DNA of 64,000 nucleotides from Panonychus citri (Eukaryota; Arthropoda; Arachnida; Trombidiformes; Tetranychidae), in assembly GCF_014898815.1 (NCBI RefSeq), contig NW_026515506.1:434001-498000 (forward strand). The letters are read 5' to 3'. Position numbers and translations under genes: made by a program. Position 1 is the first letter of the stretch, and each line of letters opens with the position of its first letter. The notes under the pieces are model-generated. The model was not told the origin of the DNA and searched no databases. It saw only the letters and a program-made list of their open reading frames with translations. Positions 1 to 13,329 of this stretch are shown here, in pieces.

Positions 1-2779
1 TATCATGAACATCAGTCAACATGATTACCTGTAAGTCTCTGTGTGTATATTTATTGATTGACAAAAAGAGTTACTATCTAATTGCTTGATAATAGATTAA
101 CATTTAGTTATTTTCATTCACCGGTTTCAATAATCATTAGGAGATTGAAGGACAATCATGGTGATGTTTTTTTTTGAAAGGTGAGTGGGCAAGCAAGATG
201 ATTGCATATGAGAAAGAAATTATTATTATTATTATTCCTCTTCCGGTTATCATTTGGCACGAAAACTCAACCAATTTCATATATAAAGTTATTACTATGA
301 TTATCTTTTTGTACATTTGATAATTATCATTGATGAGACATTTTCTTTCCCACCCTCCATCTAGAATCCACTTTCCACCTTCCATATGAAACTTTGATAT
401 TGAACTTTTATATTGTTAGTCTGTAGTTTTTGGTCTTTTGTTATTGACATGATTATATTGATTCGCCATGATCTTCAATTCTCTCTCTCTCTCTCCCTCT
501 CTGAGGCAAGTGAATGAAAAGATACATCATCATGAAGACGATGTAAAGAAGAGGAAGATAAGAGTTGCAATGAGGAAAAGGTCGTGGGTGGATAAACGAA
601 GGAGTTTTTTTTGTTTTCTTGTCTTATTTACTCTCAATCAGATGAGGTACAGAAAAAAAAGATATGGAGATAATCGGGATCAGAATAATCTGGATGAAGA
701 TAAATCTACTCTCTCGGTGTTGATGATGATAAACTTTCACTCTTCTTCCTACTTGTCCATCTTCATTTAATTCTTTCTGTCATTCTACTAGTTGAATTAA
801 GGAAGAAAAATAGAGAGAAAGAGAGATCATCATCATCATCATCCTTCTTCATCATTATCATCTTTGTCTTTCACTTTGACAGAAAACGAACCTAAAATTC
901 TGGTACATTGTAAATTCTGATGAACCATGAAAAGTGAAAGATATAAAAAAAATATCAAAATGTAAACTTGAGATCTCATGAAATCTTTGTACCTGCGTAA
1001 TTACTGATTCACTCAGTTTACTCCGTTTCATTATTATTCAATCCTTAATACTAACTAATCTTTACCATGAGCAAGTCACTCAATTTGACTGAATTTTTCT
1101 TCTTCACTCTTGAAATTCAGAAAAGTTCATGTTGTCTTTTTTCACTGTTTTCTCACTAAACAAAAGCTTCACGTGATTTTAAAATCGTGAATCCAAAACC
1201 TCAAAGATAATTCACCAAGTTAGTATAATAGTATTACGATCAGAATATATATAAAGGTAAACAGAAGAAGATGATTAGGATGATGAGGAAGAAGAAGAAG
1301 ATGAGGATGAGCAGGAAGAAGGAAGAAAAAAATCAGGAACTAGAATTTGAATCGTGATACTTATATAATCTTACACTGAATCTAATTCAATTTGAGAAGG
1401 TAAAAGTTTCTCCCTTTTTTTTTTACTTAAGCCAATCAATCTCACTGTTATTACCCTGGATTGAATCTGGGATATAATAGGATCTAAACATTGTGCTTGT
1501 CAGAATCCATTCAATCTTAAATTGTTATATATCCAGGGGAGTTTAACATGAAGATGGTGAAGGAAAGTGAGAGGAAAAATGATGATGATGTTGAAATGAT
1601 GATGAAATTGTCCCTAAAAGTCAATATGAGTAATGATGATTTAAAGCATTTCTCATCTTATCATCATCGTCATTACCACCTTAATATGAACTCCTGATGA
1701 TGATCATTGTCACCATCATCATTTCAATTCAATATATATTTATCACCATGATGGTGATGATAATTTTTCTAAGCACTTTGATCAATTATTTAACCTAAAG
1801 GTAAATTATCAGTTTATTTTCAAGCATTTATCACATGTGATTATATTGATTATCTTTTTTTTTCATTTCATTTTCCATGGAAAATGAGTTATTTCAAACT
1901 ATCAATGTTCATGAGGTAAACTTAATCACCGGTGAAATTTATTTGGTTCACTTGTACTCTGAATGGTTATTGTTGTTTCTCTGTTATTTTATTATCACAA
2001 ATTATCATGAGAATTGAGATTTCAGGTTAAAAAAACTGAGATAAAAGAAAATGAATCGATGAGTTTACCTGAAGGTTACTGAATGAATAACAATTTCATC
2101 TCAATGACGATCATTCTCAATTCATTGAAATTACTAGCGGAAGCATCATGAAATTTCATGGTAATGAGAAGGTAAGAAAAAAAGTTATTCAACAATCTCT
2201 CTGGTGGGAATGGAGAGAAAAGTGAAAAGTGAGAGCGAGTGGATGAATAAGGAAAAGTTCATAAAGGTCAGAGTTTCATGATAAGATTCAGAGGTTCCTT
2301 TATTTATTTAGCTTATTCAACATATATGTATATCTTGGTAAAGAGTGGGAGGAAAACATATGAAGATGGTGGAAAATAACTCAGGGAGTAAAAATGATAA
2401 AGAATAGAGATCAAGAAAGAGAACCACTGAGATGAAAAGTTCTGATTGAATTTTGTTTCTCTCTTTTTCCATGATGATAGCATAGTAGTGAAGATAAAGG
2501 AAGAGAAAGTGAGAGAGAGAGAAGAAGAAGTGAAAATGCAGATGATAATAACAATTTCTTTATCTTTTTCTCATTCTTTTCATCCATCTCATCATACTCA
2601 TCATCTTCAAGGTTGACTTCAATATCTTCATCTTTATCTCTATTCAATTTTCATTTATCATTTCCTTTTCTCATCATTTCGCCATCAAGATGACTATCAT
2701 CCTCATCATCACCATGAAGAGACAGATAAGATGAGAAGGAAGATTTTTTTCTTCCCTGATCATCATAACTGCTCCCATA

Positions 2780-2810
<31 letters not shown>

Positions 2811-4890
2811 CTCTCTCTCTATTGGTTACTAATATCATCAGTTATTATTGTTCAAATGAATGATTAACTGAACATCCAGATAAATTCAGATAGACTTTCA
2901 GACTTAATGATATTATTATTTATTCAGATGAATTTTTGTTTTTTCATTCTCCATGTAATATATTACCATAGGTATACAGGGAGATTACTTGATTATGCAT
3001 ATATACATTTATACCTTGTTTCAAAGTTTACATGAGACAAGTAGCAAGACAAAAGTTATTCAAATGAACATGATGCTAGACATGATTATCAAATGCATCG
3101 TCATCATCATCAGGAAAAAAAAATATTCTGATTCTCATTCATTCAGCATAATGTAAATCTTGGAATTTTCATCTTTACATTCCATCATCATCTTTTTTAC
3201 CATGTGATACATAAAAGTTCATTATCATGAGGAGAAAGTAAGAAAAAAAAGGTCAACAATCAAAGTGCACAGAGAATAAAAAACTAAAGAGATAGAAAGT
3301 GAAAATATAAGTTCTAATGAAATATTCATGTGTATTAGAACAAAACTTTGGAGAGAAAAAAAAATTTTCTTCTAGGATCGATTCGATTGTCCAAAATCAA
3401 CCTTCGAGTGCATATTTATGAATGCTGACCTATTGAACTCCCTGATAAACATCATGATAGAGAAAAAAATAATATCGATCTTCATATTGGACATACCTGT
3501 TGATTAGTTTTCACCCTTCTGAGATTGAAACAATTAGTTAATCCAATTGTCTGAATGGTCCAAATCACTTATCCTTTTCATGATGATTAAAATTTATACA
3601 GAAATATCTAAATGGTGATAATTTATAAATAGTAAAATCAACAATTAAATTAGCATAAATTGTGATGTTGATGAGAAAACAATTAAAGATGATGATTAAA
3701 CACTTACTTGATTGATTAATTGTTCCTATCAAGTTATGGTTGATTATCACGCTAATCACCATAATGATTAAGTGTATTTACCTTTGGAGAAAATAAAACA
3801 AATAAATTACAACAATTAGTAAATCATCAAGAAGAAGATAAAAAAAGTAATCAATAAGAAAACAATACAAATATAAATAAGTTATTGAAATCAATCAGAA
3901 TCTCAAAGTAATTAAGTTAATGAACATAAGACAATTAAGGAGAGAAACAAATTGTTCTGATTAATAAATACAAATATTTAGCAATTTAATTGTTTCACTT
4001 AAAAGGAGGGAAACAGTTGATTATGATCATCATGACAATTTCATGATCATTATCATGGAAAAATTGAAGATATTTTCCATCTCTTTCCTTCGTTGAAACT
4101 GTTAAATTATATTTTTCAATGAATGAATCAACTGAAATGATTTTACCCTAAGGGCATAATACAGATTGTTGTATATACGTTTTTTTTTGTTTGCAGATTG
4201 GTTGATAATGATGATAATAGTCATTCTTGATAATGATTATCATGATAAAACAAACAGATAATTTATTGAATACACTGGAATCACATTATAATATGTAACC
4301 TGATTAACCTTGATGGTTAATAATATATATCATGATAGTAATATAATCATTTCATGATAACTTTATTTGATTGGTAACAAGTAACAAGGAATAAAAAAAT
4401 GGCTCATAAGTTATCATTCAATAATCATGATGATCCCAAAGATTTATTTAGGAAAGTGATTAGTTTTATCTGATTTCTTCTGATTGGAACTTTTTTATCT
4501 TCTCTTTCCATGGTTACCATGAGTTTTTTTACTTGTTGTCTTCATGATGCTTCACCTTTCAGTTGTTTTCTCATCTTCCAAGCATCTTTACCTCCATCTT
4601 TTCCTTGTAATTCTTGAGTATTTTTCTTTTTACTTCTTTTTACTTCTTTTCTTCTTCGTCTCTCATTCTCTACTTCTTGAAGAGATGATGAAATAACCCT
4701 GAGGGTAATTTCTTAATATTTCTTTTCGATTGTTGAACATTTTTCTAGGAGAGTCAAAACTAATATAATAATACTAGTTCATCAATTTCTCCTCTTTATC
4801 ATCAACCATTCTGATACCGTTGATAATCAAACTCAAATTATTTATTCTCATCTCATATACAGAACCATTTTTATAATTTTGTCATGAAGA
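1..4890. other. Non-coding A+T-rich DNA with simple repeats
   Basis: No supported gene. The longest frames here (for example 468-770 and 2411-2647) are low-complexity readings of CT/GA and ATC/GAT tracts with no domain. Short tracts include (CT)n near 482-503 and 2781-2820 and scattered ATC runs near 827-842 and 1640-1740. The palindromic word ATCATGAT recurs. No RNA gene or transposon end was recognised. Confidence 0.7.
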
Positions 4891-5432
4891 CTGAAAATCA
4901 GTGATGACCAGGATGTTGGTCTTAACCCTCGTGATAATCAGCAAATGATAAATAAGATGTTAAGACACCAATTCACGCAAAACGAAGCAAATAGAATTAC
5001 AAATTAATCCTTGATCGTGGTAAATAAGGATTAACAATCACAAGTGTTCAAATTCGGTCGTTACTATGCAATTAAGATAATATTATGTAAGAAATTTGTC
5101 CATTAATATTTCACGGCATTTTAATCCAGTACGGCTATTTTACTCAATTATTCAAGAAATAAAAGTCATGAATGTTAGTAGGGGAAAGCTAAGAGTATTC
5201 CCACCGCCTCCCTCAGGTCGAGGTAGCTAGGCTATAAGCCCATGACCTGACCATACTCTTCTCTGCTATTAGTCTACAATGTTATTGTGTTAATTAGTCT
5301 TGTTATCAAGTTGAACTCTCTCTATGTGTTATTGCACTACGTTCTTAGTGAATAAGATATATGATAGGTATGATAGAATGAGTTAATAAGATTTAAAAGG
5401 CAACAAAAGTTGCGCTGCGAAGTAAAACAAAT

Positions 5433-5575
5433 AAAAGTCATGAATGTCAAACTTGAACAGAGGAGTGAACAGAATTGAAGCGCCCAAACCTACTATTTTC
5501 AAGGTCATTACGGTCATTTACTGAGAGACGCCTTGAAAGGTCATTTCAAAGTCATGTGAAAGAGCAAATCAAATT
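5433..5575 (-). repeat. Dispersed repeat family, copy A
   Basis: The reverse complement aligns with 46728-46866. Over the first stretch of about 57 bases most positions match, for example AAAGTC, then ATGAATGTCAAACTT, then CAGAGGA, TGAACAGAAT and GAAGCGC, with only short indels. It contains TTTTCAAGGTCATT. The core TCAAGGTCA equals the extended half-site recognised by FTZ-F1/ERR-type nuclear receptors, which may be chance. The family is unknown to me. Confidence 0.6.
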
Positions 5576-6108
5576 ATCCCTCAAATGATAGAAAATTTCT
5601 TCCAAGGGTCTTTCGAATTAAGGGTATTAGTTATTACTGAAATGGCGAGTCTTATTTGCGTCTCATACTTGATTGGAAATATCCCAATATTGTAATCTGA
5701 TTGCAGTTTGATCCAACCAAGATGAAATTCAAGAACCCTAGTGAACCAGGTAGAGACCTGCATCATACGACTATTGTAAATGGATAAGGCATTTCCTTCT
5801 TTAACTTTATAAGGTCAATTGAATTTACGAAGACTGTTGAGGAAATATGACCAGAGTAAAGATTGGAACAAAATTCATAAACCATTGCTACAAAAATTTA
5901 ATGTTTTCCTTTAAATATTAAATAATAAAGTAATAAATGTTATGTCAAAATTTCTTATTTTCTTCCAAGGGTCTTTCGAATTAGAGGTTATTAATTATTA
6001 CTTCTATCAAGTGTCAATTATTAGAAAATGATGACGGAGGAATTTGAGTCAATGAGAAATCTCTTAGATAGTAATAATATATCATATTCTTAAGCAAGTG
6101 CATTTGAT

Positions 6109-6200
6109 ATGCTTCTGGTAGAAGGACCGGCAAATGACCTTGAAATTCACAAGGGAAACTTTTTTCCAGTTATTCTCATTATTAACAGACAAATAAAAAT
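6109..6200 (+). repeat. Dispersed repeat family, copy B (partial)
   Basis: The stretch GGCAAATGACCTTGAAATTC followed by ACAAGGG parallels GGTAAACGACCTTGAAAATC followed by GTAGGG in the copy at 46.79 kb, and lies inverted relative to copy A. The overlapping 61-residue frame shares an Asn-Asp-Leu-Glu block with the frame across the 46.7 kb copy. This hints at a decayed peptide but is too weak to call a gene. Confidence 0.4.
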
Positions 6201-6300
6201 CCTGAATATTACCCTCAAGATGGTGAATCAACTTTGCATGAATTATAAACTAAAACCATTACCTGAATGGAAGATCAAGAATCTATCAACATGAACTCCA

Positions 6301-6901
6301 GAGGGCTACAGCCCACTTGATCAACTTAATCTCACCATTAGTAAAGTTATTAGGCATCTTCTTCCTCCTCATTATTATCATCATCAAAGAGGATAATGAT
6401 AATGATGAAATTATCTTGCATTTATATCAATAAAAATCGATTGATATAATACCGGCCATTATTCTCATGATATTTATTATTAGTTTCACCAGAGCTCAGG
6501 TTTTATTCATATATTATATTTATCTCTGTTATCCAAAGTATTTTACTCCACACAACCACCACCTCCAACTCTCAACTTGCTCTTATTCCTCTTGATCATT
6601 ATTATTTTTATCATTCCTTTCCAATGGTAAACGATGATTCCCACTGAATTTAGTTCGATATCAACTGAACAGTTCAGAACTTCTGATAATAATATTCAAC
6701 TTATATCCTAAATTGTCATGGTCATTAGTTTTTATCTTCTCTTTCTTTCTCTCTTTTATATATTGAATTACATTCCCTTATTTAAATAACATTTCACTCC
6801 CTTGTAATGATGATAATAATATATCATCATCATGATACCAATCTGAATAATGCTCAGAACTTTTTTCTCGTCTCCTTCATTCTGATTGAAAATAAATGAT
6901 G

Positions 6902-6942
<41 letters not shown>

Positions 6943-7560
6943 TCTCTCTTTCTCCCTCTTTGATATCTTATTCAGAACTTTTTTTACAATTCTATTCACG
7001 ATAATCAAATAAATTTCTCACATCATCATCGTACTACAATTTAATTTCCTGATTTAAATGTTTCTAATTGTTCCCATGAAACGAACGATTCCCTTGATTT
7101 GCTCACAATAATTTCCATTCACCATCTTAACCAACAGTCTTTACATGTATCGATATTAATTTGCTTCATCATTATCATTTGATTGTTTCATTAAACTAAA
7201 TCAGATTAACAACCTTGAAGATTATTATTATCATCCTGTTAACATTGAGTTCTGCCTCATTATCATGATTCTGGTTCCTATTCAGTAACCAAACTGATTA
7301 ATTGTAAATTATACTTTCTCTTCTTTCTCTCTCTTTCTATTTCTACCTTATAACTAAACTTTAATTGTTAAAGTAAAACTAGAAATGATTAAATAATTAC
7401 CTTCCCATTGCCAACTAATCGTATTAAAAGTAATTGTGATTACATCTGATTAAATACAATCATTGTAGTTAATCAATGGATGTAAAAGCAATTTGAAAAA
7501 ACTCATTTTCTTATTATAATTATCATCTTGTCTGATTGCTTGTTTTAATCATTTAATTAT
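6301..7560. other. Non-coding, microsatellite-rich
   Basis: No gene is supported. It contains the (CT)18 run at 6904-6939 and two copies of AGAACTTTTT at 6856 and 6974. The rest is A+T-rich sequence with ATC/GAT words. Confidence 0.7.
6904..6939. repeat. (CT)18 microsatellite
   Basis: An uninterrupted CT dinucleotide run of 36 bp, followed by imperfect CT-rich sequence to about 6960. Confidence 0.95.
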
Positions 7561-7591
7561 TAGGATGATCAGAAAGTTTTGCACGAAAAAT
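7561..7591 (+). repeat. Left terminal inverted repeat of the MITE
   Basis: A 31-bp arm, perfectly complementary to 8127-8157, that includes the palindromic TA target dinucleotide. Confidence 0.9.
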
Positions 7592-8155
7592 CAATCGAAA
7601 ATTAAACAAGTAATACATCTCGAACTATTTAATAACAAAGATTTAATTTTTTTGAAATAATGAATTTAGAGTTTTTTATTTCTTAATCATTAAATTAATC
7701 AAAATTTGAAATTTCCTTCATTTTAACAATTTACTAATTTCTCGTCGATCTTGAACTTTAAATAATTTTTCAATATTTTGATCATTGACTAAATTATAAT
7801 TTATCTTTATCTGTTGAAATTTCAACAATTAAGTAATCATAATTAGAGAATAATGAATATCGATTTTCGAAAATTCATAATTAAAAATGTCATTGACTCA
7901 ATGGTAAAACGATTCATTATCATGAACTTTGAAACTCGATTAATTCTCTTGATATGATTATTGATTTCATGATAAAGATAAGTACTAATTGTCAATGAAA
8001 ATATTGAAAATTCCGTTAAAATCATTCATCTAATTCATGATTAATGATTGAAATCTCATTAAATTAAAACATTTAATTCTCTCAAATCAGTGAATTTTGC
8101 GTAATTCAATGTTTAATATGGAAGTAATTTTTCGTGCAAAACTTTCTGATCATCC
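7563..8155. mobile_element. Mariner/Tc1-type MITE, 593 bp, TA target site
   Basis: Positions 7561-7591 and 8127-8157 are perfect 31-bp inverted repeats beginning TAGGATGATCAGAAAGTTTT. The symmetry stops just outside the TA dinucleotide on both sides, so the likely element starts at GGATGATCAG and is flanked by a TA duplication, the hallmark of IS630/Tc1/mariner insertion. Weaker inner symmetry continues (ATTAAAC near 7601, GTTTAAT near 8111). The interior is A+T-rich with no transposase. Its only frame of note, 7843-8025 on the minus strand, resembles no transposase. A non-autonomous element mobilised in trans is the natural reading. Confidence 0.85.
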
Positions 8156-8157
8156 TA
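8127..8157 (-). repeat. Right terminal inverted repeat of the MITE
   Basis: A 31-bp arm, the exact reverse complement of 7561-7591. The bases just outside (T at 7560, T at 8158) do not pair, which fixes the outer boundary. Confidence 0.9.
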
Positions 8158-9512
8158 ATAGATTGTGATTTAGATGAAGATGAGATTGATGAAAATGTTC
8201 ATTACCATTATCATCCTCATCCTGATTATTATTATCATTATCTTGACCATCATCACTATGGTGACCATCAACAGTAATCAAAAGCTGATTTAGATATTTG
8301 GTCAAATTGACAATAGACTTTGATTGTGTGAGCTAAATGATAGAAGGAGTAAAAAAAAGTAATGGAAGATAAAAAAAGATGAGGATGAAAAACAACAAGG
8401 AGCAAAAGGAAAAACGATCAGAGATACAAAAGTGAAACTTTAAATTGATGCTGACCAGTACAACAACCTGATAATCTCAAGATGACCAATCAAATGTATT
8501 TAACTTGAAGAAAATGACCATCATTATCAACATAACATTGTGACACTACAAGGAAAAGATCAGTGATAAAACTAATAGCCATTAGCCTCTTCCTTTTCCT
8601 GATCATCATGAACACCACCACCAACAACATAACCCAAACCTGCATCATCTTCATCAGTGATCAATTTCATTCTTTAGGCTTTTTTTTTGTTCGTTTGTTT
8701 GTTTATTTGTTGGATAAGAAAATGAAGATCATCTTCATGATGATATTTTCAACTCATTCATCCTCGTCTTTATCACACAAAGTATCTCCTCATCTCACTT
8801 ATTCTCTCTCTATCTCTCTCTCTCTCTCTGGTTGAACAAACAAAACGTTTTCATCTTGTCTCTTGCATTTGATATTCACGTTGTGATGAGGATAAGGTTT
8901 TTTTGTCTCTTCTTTTTTTTCAGATCTCAACATCGTCTCTATTAGTATGACAACCGATGGAACCAGGAAGAAGAAGAGAAGATGAGAAGGAGGAGATGAA
9001 AAGAAGATGAAAATATTACAGGGAAGAAAAAAGAGAGAAAAAAACTGACAGAAAAAACGAAGTAAAAAGAAAATGAGAGAAAAAATTCGATTCTTCTCAT
9101 CTCTCTCTCTCTCTCTCTCTCGTCTAATTAGGTATCTCGTACAATTACAGTTACACTCAGGGTGGAGTAAAGAGGGTGGGTGATGATAATCAAGAATAGG
9201 AAACTAGTATAACATACAAACTTCTTTTGTGTGTTTAGACTTTCCGAATAGTGAAGGCAAAACCAAATAAAAGAATTTCAGAAAAGCCATGAAACAAGAT
9301 TTCGAATTGATATCGGAATAGATTATTTAAGACAGAAGGAAAAAAGTTCTAAGGATAATTTTCTTAGAGTTGATGATGGAAAAGACAATCAAATGTAGCA
9401 GAGAACAAAAAAGTTCTAAAAGGTAAAGAATTTTATCATCAAAAAGAATAAAGAAAATATCAGAATTAAGAGTATTTGGAATCTTTACAGGCGCAAGAAT
9501 AAGTTGGAAGGT

Positions 9513-9514
<2 letters not shown>

Positions 9515-9543
<29 letters not shown>
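9515..9543. repeat. (AG)n microsatellite
   Basis: An uninterrupted AG run of 29 bp. Confidence 0.95.
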
Positions 9544-9546
<3 letters not shown>

Positions 9547-12031
9547 TGACGAGAAAGAAAATAAGAAAAGAAAAAAATAGAACTTTTTCTTTCTCTTATC
9601 ATCATCATCGAGAGATGAAGATGCGACAAAGAGGTAAAAACAAAGAAAAGAAGTAAAAAAACATCACAAAGAACGATCATGATGATGAAAGAATGTTGAA
9701 CTATTGTGACATTAAGATATTAAGAGAAAATTGTGCTCGAAAAAAAAAGAGAAAAAAAAGTTCGAGATAACATTTCGAAAATTATTATCAGTAGAACAAT
9801 CAAAACAACAGATTCTCTCTATTACTAAGATCAAATGTCGTCTCTCTCTTTCTCTCTCTCTCATAATTATCGTCATTATCTTTGCTAATCATCTTAGACC
9901 AGAATAATTCAGAATCACTCAGAACTAAAACAGAAACAGATTATAATAAATGTTACACAGTTTTTTTTTGCTTTTGTTTTTCTCTTTACTCTCCATCCTC
10001 ATCATCTAGTACTTAAGATGTTTTATCATCTTTTCTCACCCCTCTCCCTTATCATAGACACATGGATGCTAATAATGTTCAGAAATTCTGGAGACAATGA
10101 TGATGATAATAGTAGAATCACTTTCCATGGATACTACTCATGGAGCAAAAAGAATATGAAAAGATGAAGACAGAGAACAAAAAGCAAAAAGAGGTTCTTT
10201 TTCTTGAGTAAGTGATAATCATGATAATAACAAGAACCATCTTGATAATGATATACATTAATGCATTTGTTTTGTTCCTCATGAGAGAGACTCAGAAGAG
10301 GAAGTGGGTGGTGGAAGTGGATAAGCTTGAGGTGCATGATAATATCAAGGATCAAATGTTTACCATTCAAGTGACACACATACAGAGAGCTTCATCTTAT
10401 CGGTATGATTTTTTTTTCCTACAAAAATTGAACAAGTAAAAAAATCCCTTTTCCTTAATTCAGTCATTAATCATATGTAATTTTAAATTGTACTCATTTG
10501 GTAACAATTAACATTCACGTTGATTATTAATCATCTTCTTCACAATTATTAGATTGCTGTTCAATCCTATTATCTTTTGATGATTTAACACTGAGATTTT
10601 TTTTTCTCTTCCTTTTAATAGTCGAGGAAAAAAGGATGAAGAAGAAAATTATTTTCTGTATTAAAAGTAAACAAGAAGATTTTTCATCTTTTCAAATGTA
10701 CCATGATGATAGTTCAGGGTGATTATCGTGATGAACATGATGGTGTAAATGACTGATGAGGATAAAAATGTAATTGGTAACAAGAATTTACTTTAGAACA
10801 TTTCTCTTTCTCTCTCTCTCCATCTTTCATCATCTTCTCATCATCATTTTTACCTCTTTTTCTGTTCCTTTAAAAACTCATTCAAATGACTTACATTTTA
10901 TACTTTGCAACATCAATCACAAATTATCATCATCATCATCATTTCCATGTTCATTTTAAGATGATAAAGCATCTTGTTCATCTCTCCCTCTCTCATCATT
11001 ATCTTCATTATCATCTTTTGCCTTTCCATCAACAACACTGTTTAGTTTATTTAGTTTGTCATCATTTATGCTTCTGATATTATTAATTAACTTTCATTGA
11101 GATTTCATCTTCATCATCATCTTCACCACTGCTCTTGACGGATGAATAGGAGCTTACATAATATGATGATAATAATAAGGATTCCAAATTGTTAATGATT
11201 AACCTAAATATAATTGGTATGGAATGAGTTCAATTATCAAGGATAAATTGTGTTTTCTTTTCACGTTGATTTAATTACAACCCTTAAGGTAAAACTAAAC
11301 ATATACTAACACATAGGGTAAAGTTAATCATTTTTTTTCTCTCTCTCTTTACATCATCTCATGTAATATAATCCAAATTGTTGCGAAAATTTCAACAATC
11401 AAGAATAATCAAGAGATAGAGAGAGAGAGAAAGATGATTAACTTATTATCATGTTGTCAATAGAAAAATAATTTCATGATAAACTGAGTTAACTTTAAGA
11501 TTCTGATGATATGACCTGAGGTTTAGATTTGATTGGTTGAGCAATTTGGAATTCACTTACTTTGGATTATTATTAATTGATGATGAAAGTGTTACACAGC
11601 TAGAGAGAAATGAGAAAGATGAAGATGACAAGGAAGGTGGAAGATGAGGTGACATCCTTTAGGCACATTCTTTTTCTCACTTTCTATGTTCCCTGTAGAA
11701 GAGATTGAATTGGAAAGATGAGAATTTCCTCTTATGGGTTGAGGTGGACATTGAATCAGATATTGAAATAAAAATCCTCATGATGATGATAATGATGGAA
11801 AACAGGAGCTGCTTCTGATGGTAATGAAGATAAAGATGACAATGAATAGTAAGTAATAGTAGAAATATTAGTTGACAAGATAACAAGAAATGATAACCAG
11901 TCTGTTGGAAGAAATTTGATATTTGGAAAAATAGAAAAATAAGATGATGAGAATGATGGAAAAGAAGAAGAAAAAAGAATAAACTTTAGATAGCTTATCA
12001 TCTCTCATGGATGATAAGGCAAAAAGAGAAA

Positions 12032-12035
<4 letters not shown>

Positions 12036-12069
<34 letters not shown>
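12036..12069. repeat. (AG)n microsatellite
   Basis: An uninterrupted AG run of 34 bp. It produces the Arg-Glu repeat seen in the frame at 12007-12231, which is not a real protein. Confidence 0.95.
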
Positions 12070-12073
<4 letters not shown>

Positions 12074-13186
12074 AGGATGAGAAGTGGGAGGATGAAGCTA
12101 AACTTTTGCGATTCTTTAATAAGTTTCAAAAAGAAGAGAAAAAAGTAAGAAAAAGACTTGATAGAAACAACAGAAGAAAAGAAAACAAAAATTGGAAGAT
12201 AAAAGAGAGCAAAAAGGTAAGAAGTGAGTAGAGAGAGAAAGAGAGAGAGAGAGAGATGATGAAAAGGATGATTTTTTTGATGAATCCATGAATTCATCTT
12301 TCAACGCTTATTTTACAAGTCATTTTCTCGCTCTTAATCATAATCATGATGAGATCTAAATATAGCATCGATATAACAAGAGGAAGATTCAGTAACTGAG
12401 AAAAAAAGTGAGAATAATGATGAAAAGAAAGATAAAGAGAGAGAAATTGAGAGAGAGAGCATGGGCGATGACCGGCAGTTTATGGCTAAAGTCATGAAAA
12501 TGATGAGATGAAGATGTAACATGTAAATAGATCAATGAAAAGTATTCTAAAAACATGGAAACTGTTTGGGTAACAAAGTTTATTTGTTTTTAAAAAGCAT
12601 CTTTTTTAGTCTCAAAAACACAGTCACTTTAGTTTCGCAAATTGTATTGCATTAAAGTATAAAGTTGCTTTGGTAAACATAAGATGATGATCATCATTAT
12701 GATCATCAGGATGATGAAGATGGGAGTTGAGAAAGGATGAAAAAGAGAGAGAGAGAGAAGAAAAGGGAGAGGGAGAGTAAGTGAATTGTAAACATTAACA
12801 AGAAGAAAACGATTTAAGATGAAAATAAAATGTGCAAGAAGAATGAGTGATGAATGATGATGATGAAAAGATCATGGAGAACCTGATTCTGGTGTTTAAC
12901 ATGAAAGGGATGAAAATACTACATTGGAATTGGAGATGATACAAATAAAGAATCATGAAAATGAAAGTTGATTGTGAGTTATTTTATATGTTCAATATAA
13001 GTTCATAAGATGAGAAAATATCAATAATATTGACATGATGATAATAATGATGAAAAACGATGAGAGAGTGAGAATGAGCTACGATAAGTCTGAGAAAAGT
13101 ATAATCTTTTTTATTTGCTTCTGTTTTTTCAGTAACAATAATGCCTTCCAGGTATGGAATGATAGTGATAATGATAGAAAGAAATC

Positions 13187-13188
<2 letters not shown>

Positions 13189-13238
<50 letters not shown>
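13189..13238. repeat. (GA)25 microsatellite
   Basis: An uninterrupted GA run of 50 bp. A (TC)12 run follows 60 bp downstream at 13298-13321, so the two tracts could pair as a hairpin. Confidence 0.95.
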
Positions 13239-13239
<1 letters not shown>

Positions 13240-13297
13240 TTTAGTTCATTTATATTCAATGAAATAAAGTTGATATGGATTGAAAGATGAGTGACTT

Positions 13298-13329
<32 letters not shown>

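Larger units (their letters stand above)
4900..6300. repeat. Degraded repeat or transposon island
   Basis: The base texture differs from the surroundings: fewer simple repeats and more CpG. A 19-bp direct repeat starting AAATAAAAGTCATGAATG occurs at 5157-5175 and 5429-5447. A 25-bp direct repeat starting TTTCTTCCAAGGGTC occurs at 5596-5620 and 5959-5983. The segment 5433-5575 matches the reverse complement of 46728-46866. The word GACCTTGAAAT with its context recurs near 6131 in the opposite orientation to 5433-5575. I read this as nested, decayed copies of a non-coding mobile repeat. No intact protein is seen. Confidence 0.55.

Noticed and set aside
5190..5260. Possible tRNA-like or SINE head near CAGGTCGAGGTAGC
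   Set aside because: No cloverleaf could be drawn, and the A-box and B-box consensus are not both present.
11756..12304. Overlapping frames on both strands with Ser, Arg-Glu and Leu runs
   Set aside because: They are translations of (GA)n and GAT-rich tracts; no domain, and similar frames occur wherever such tracts lie.
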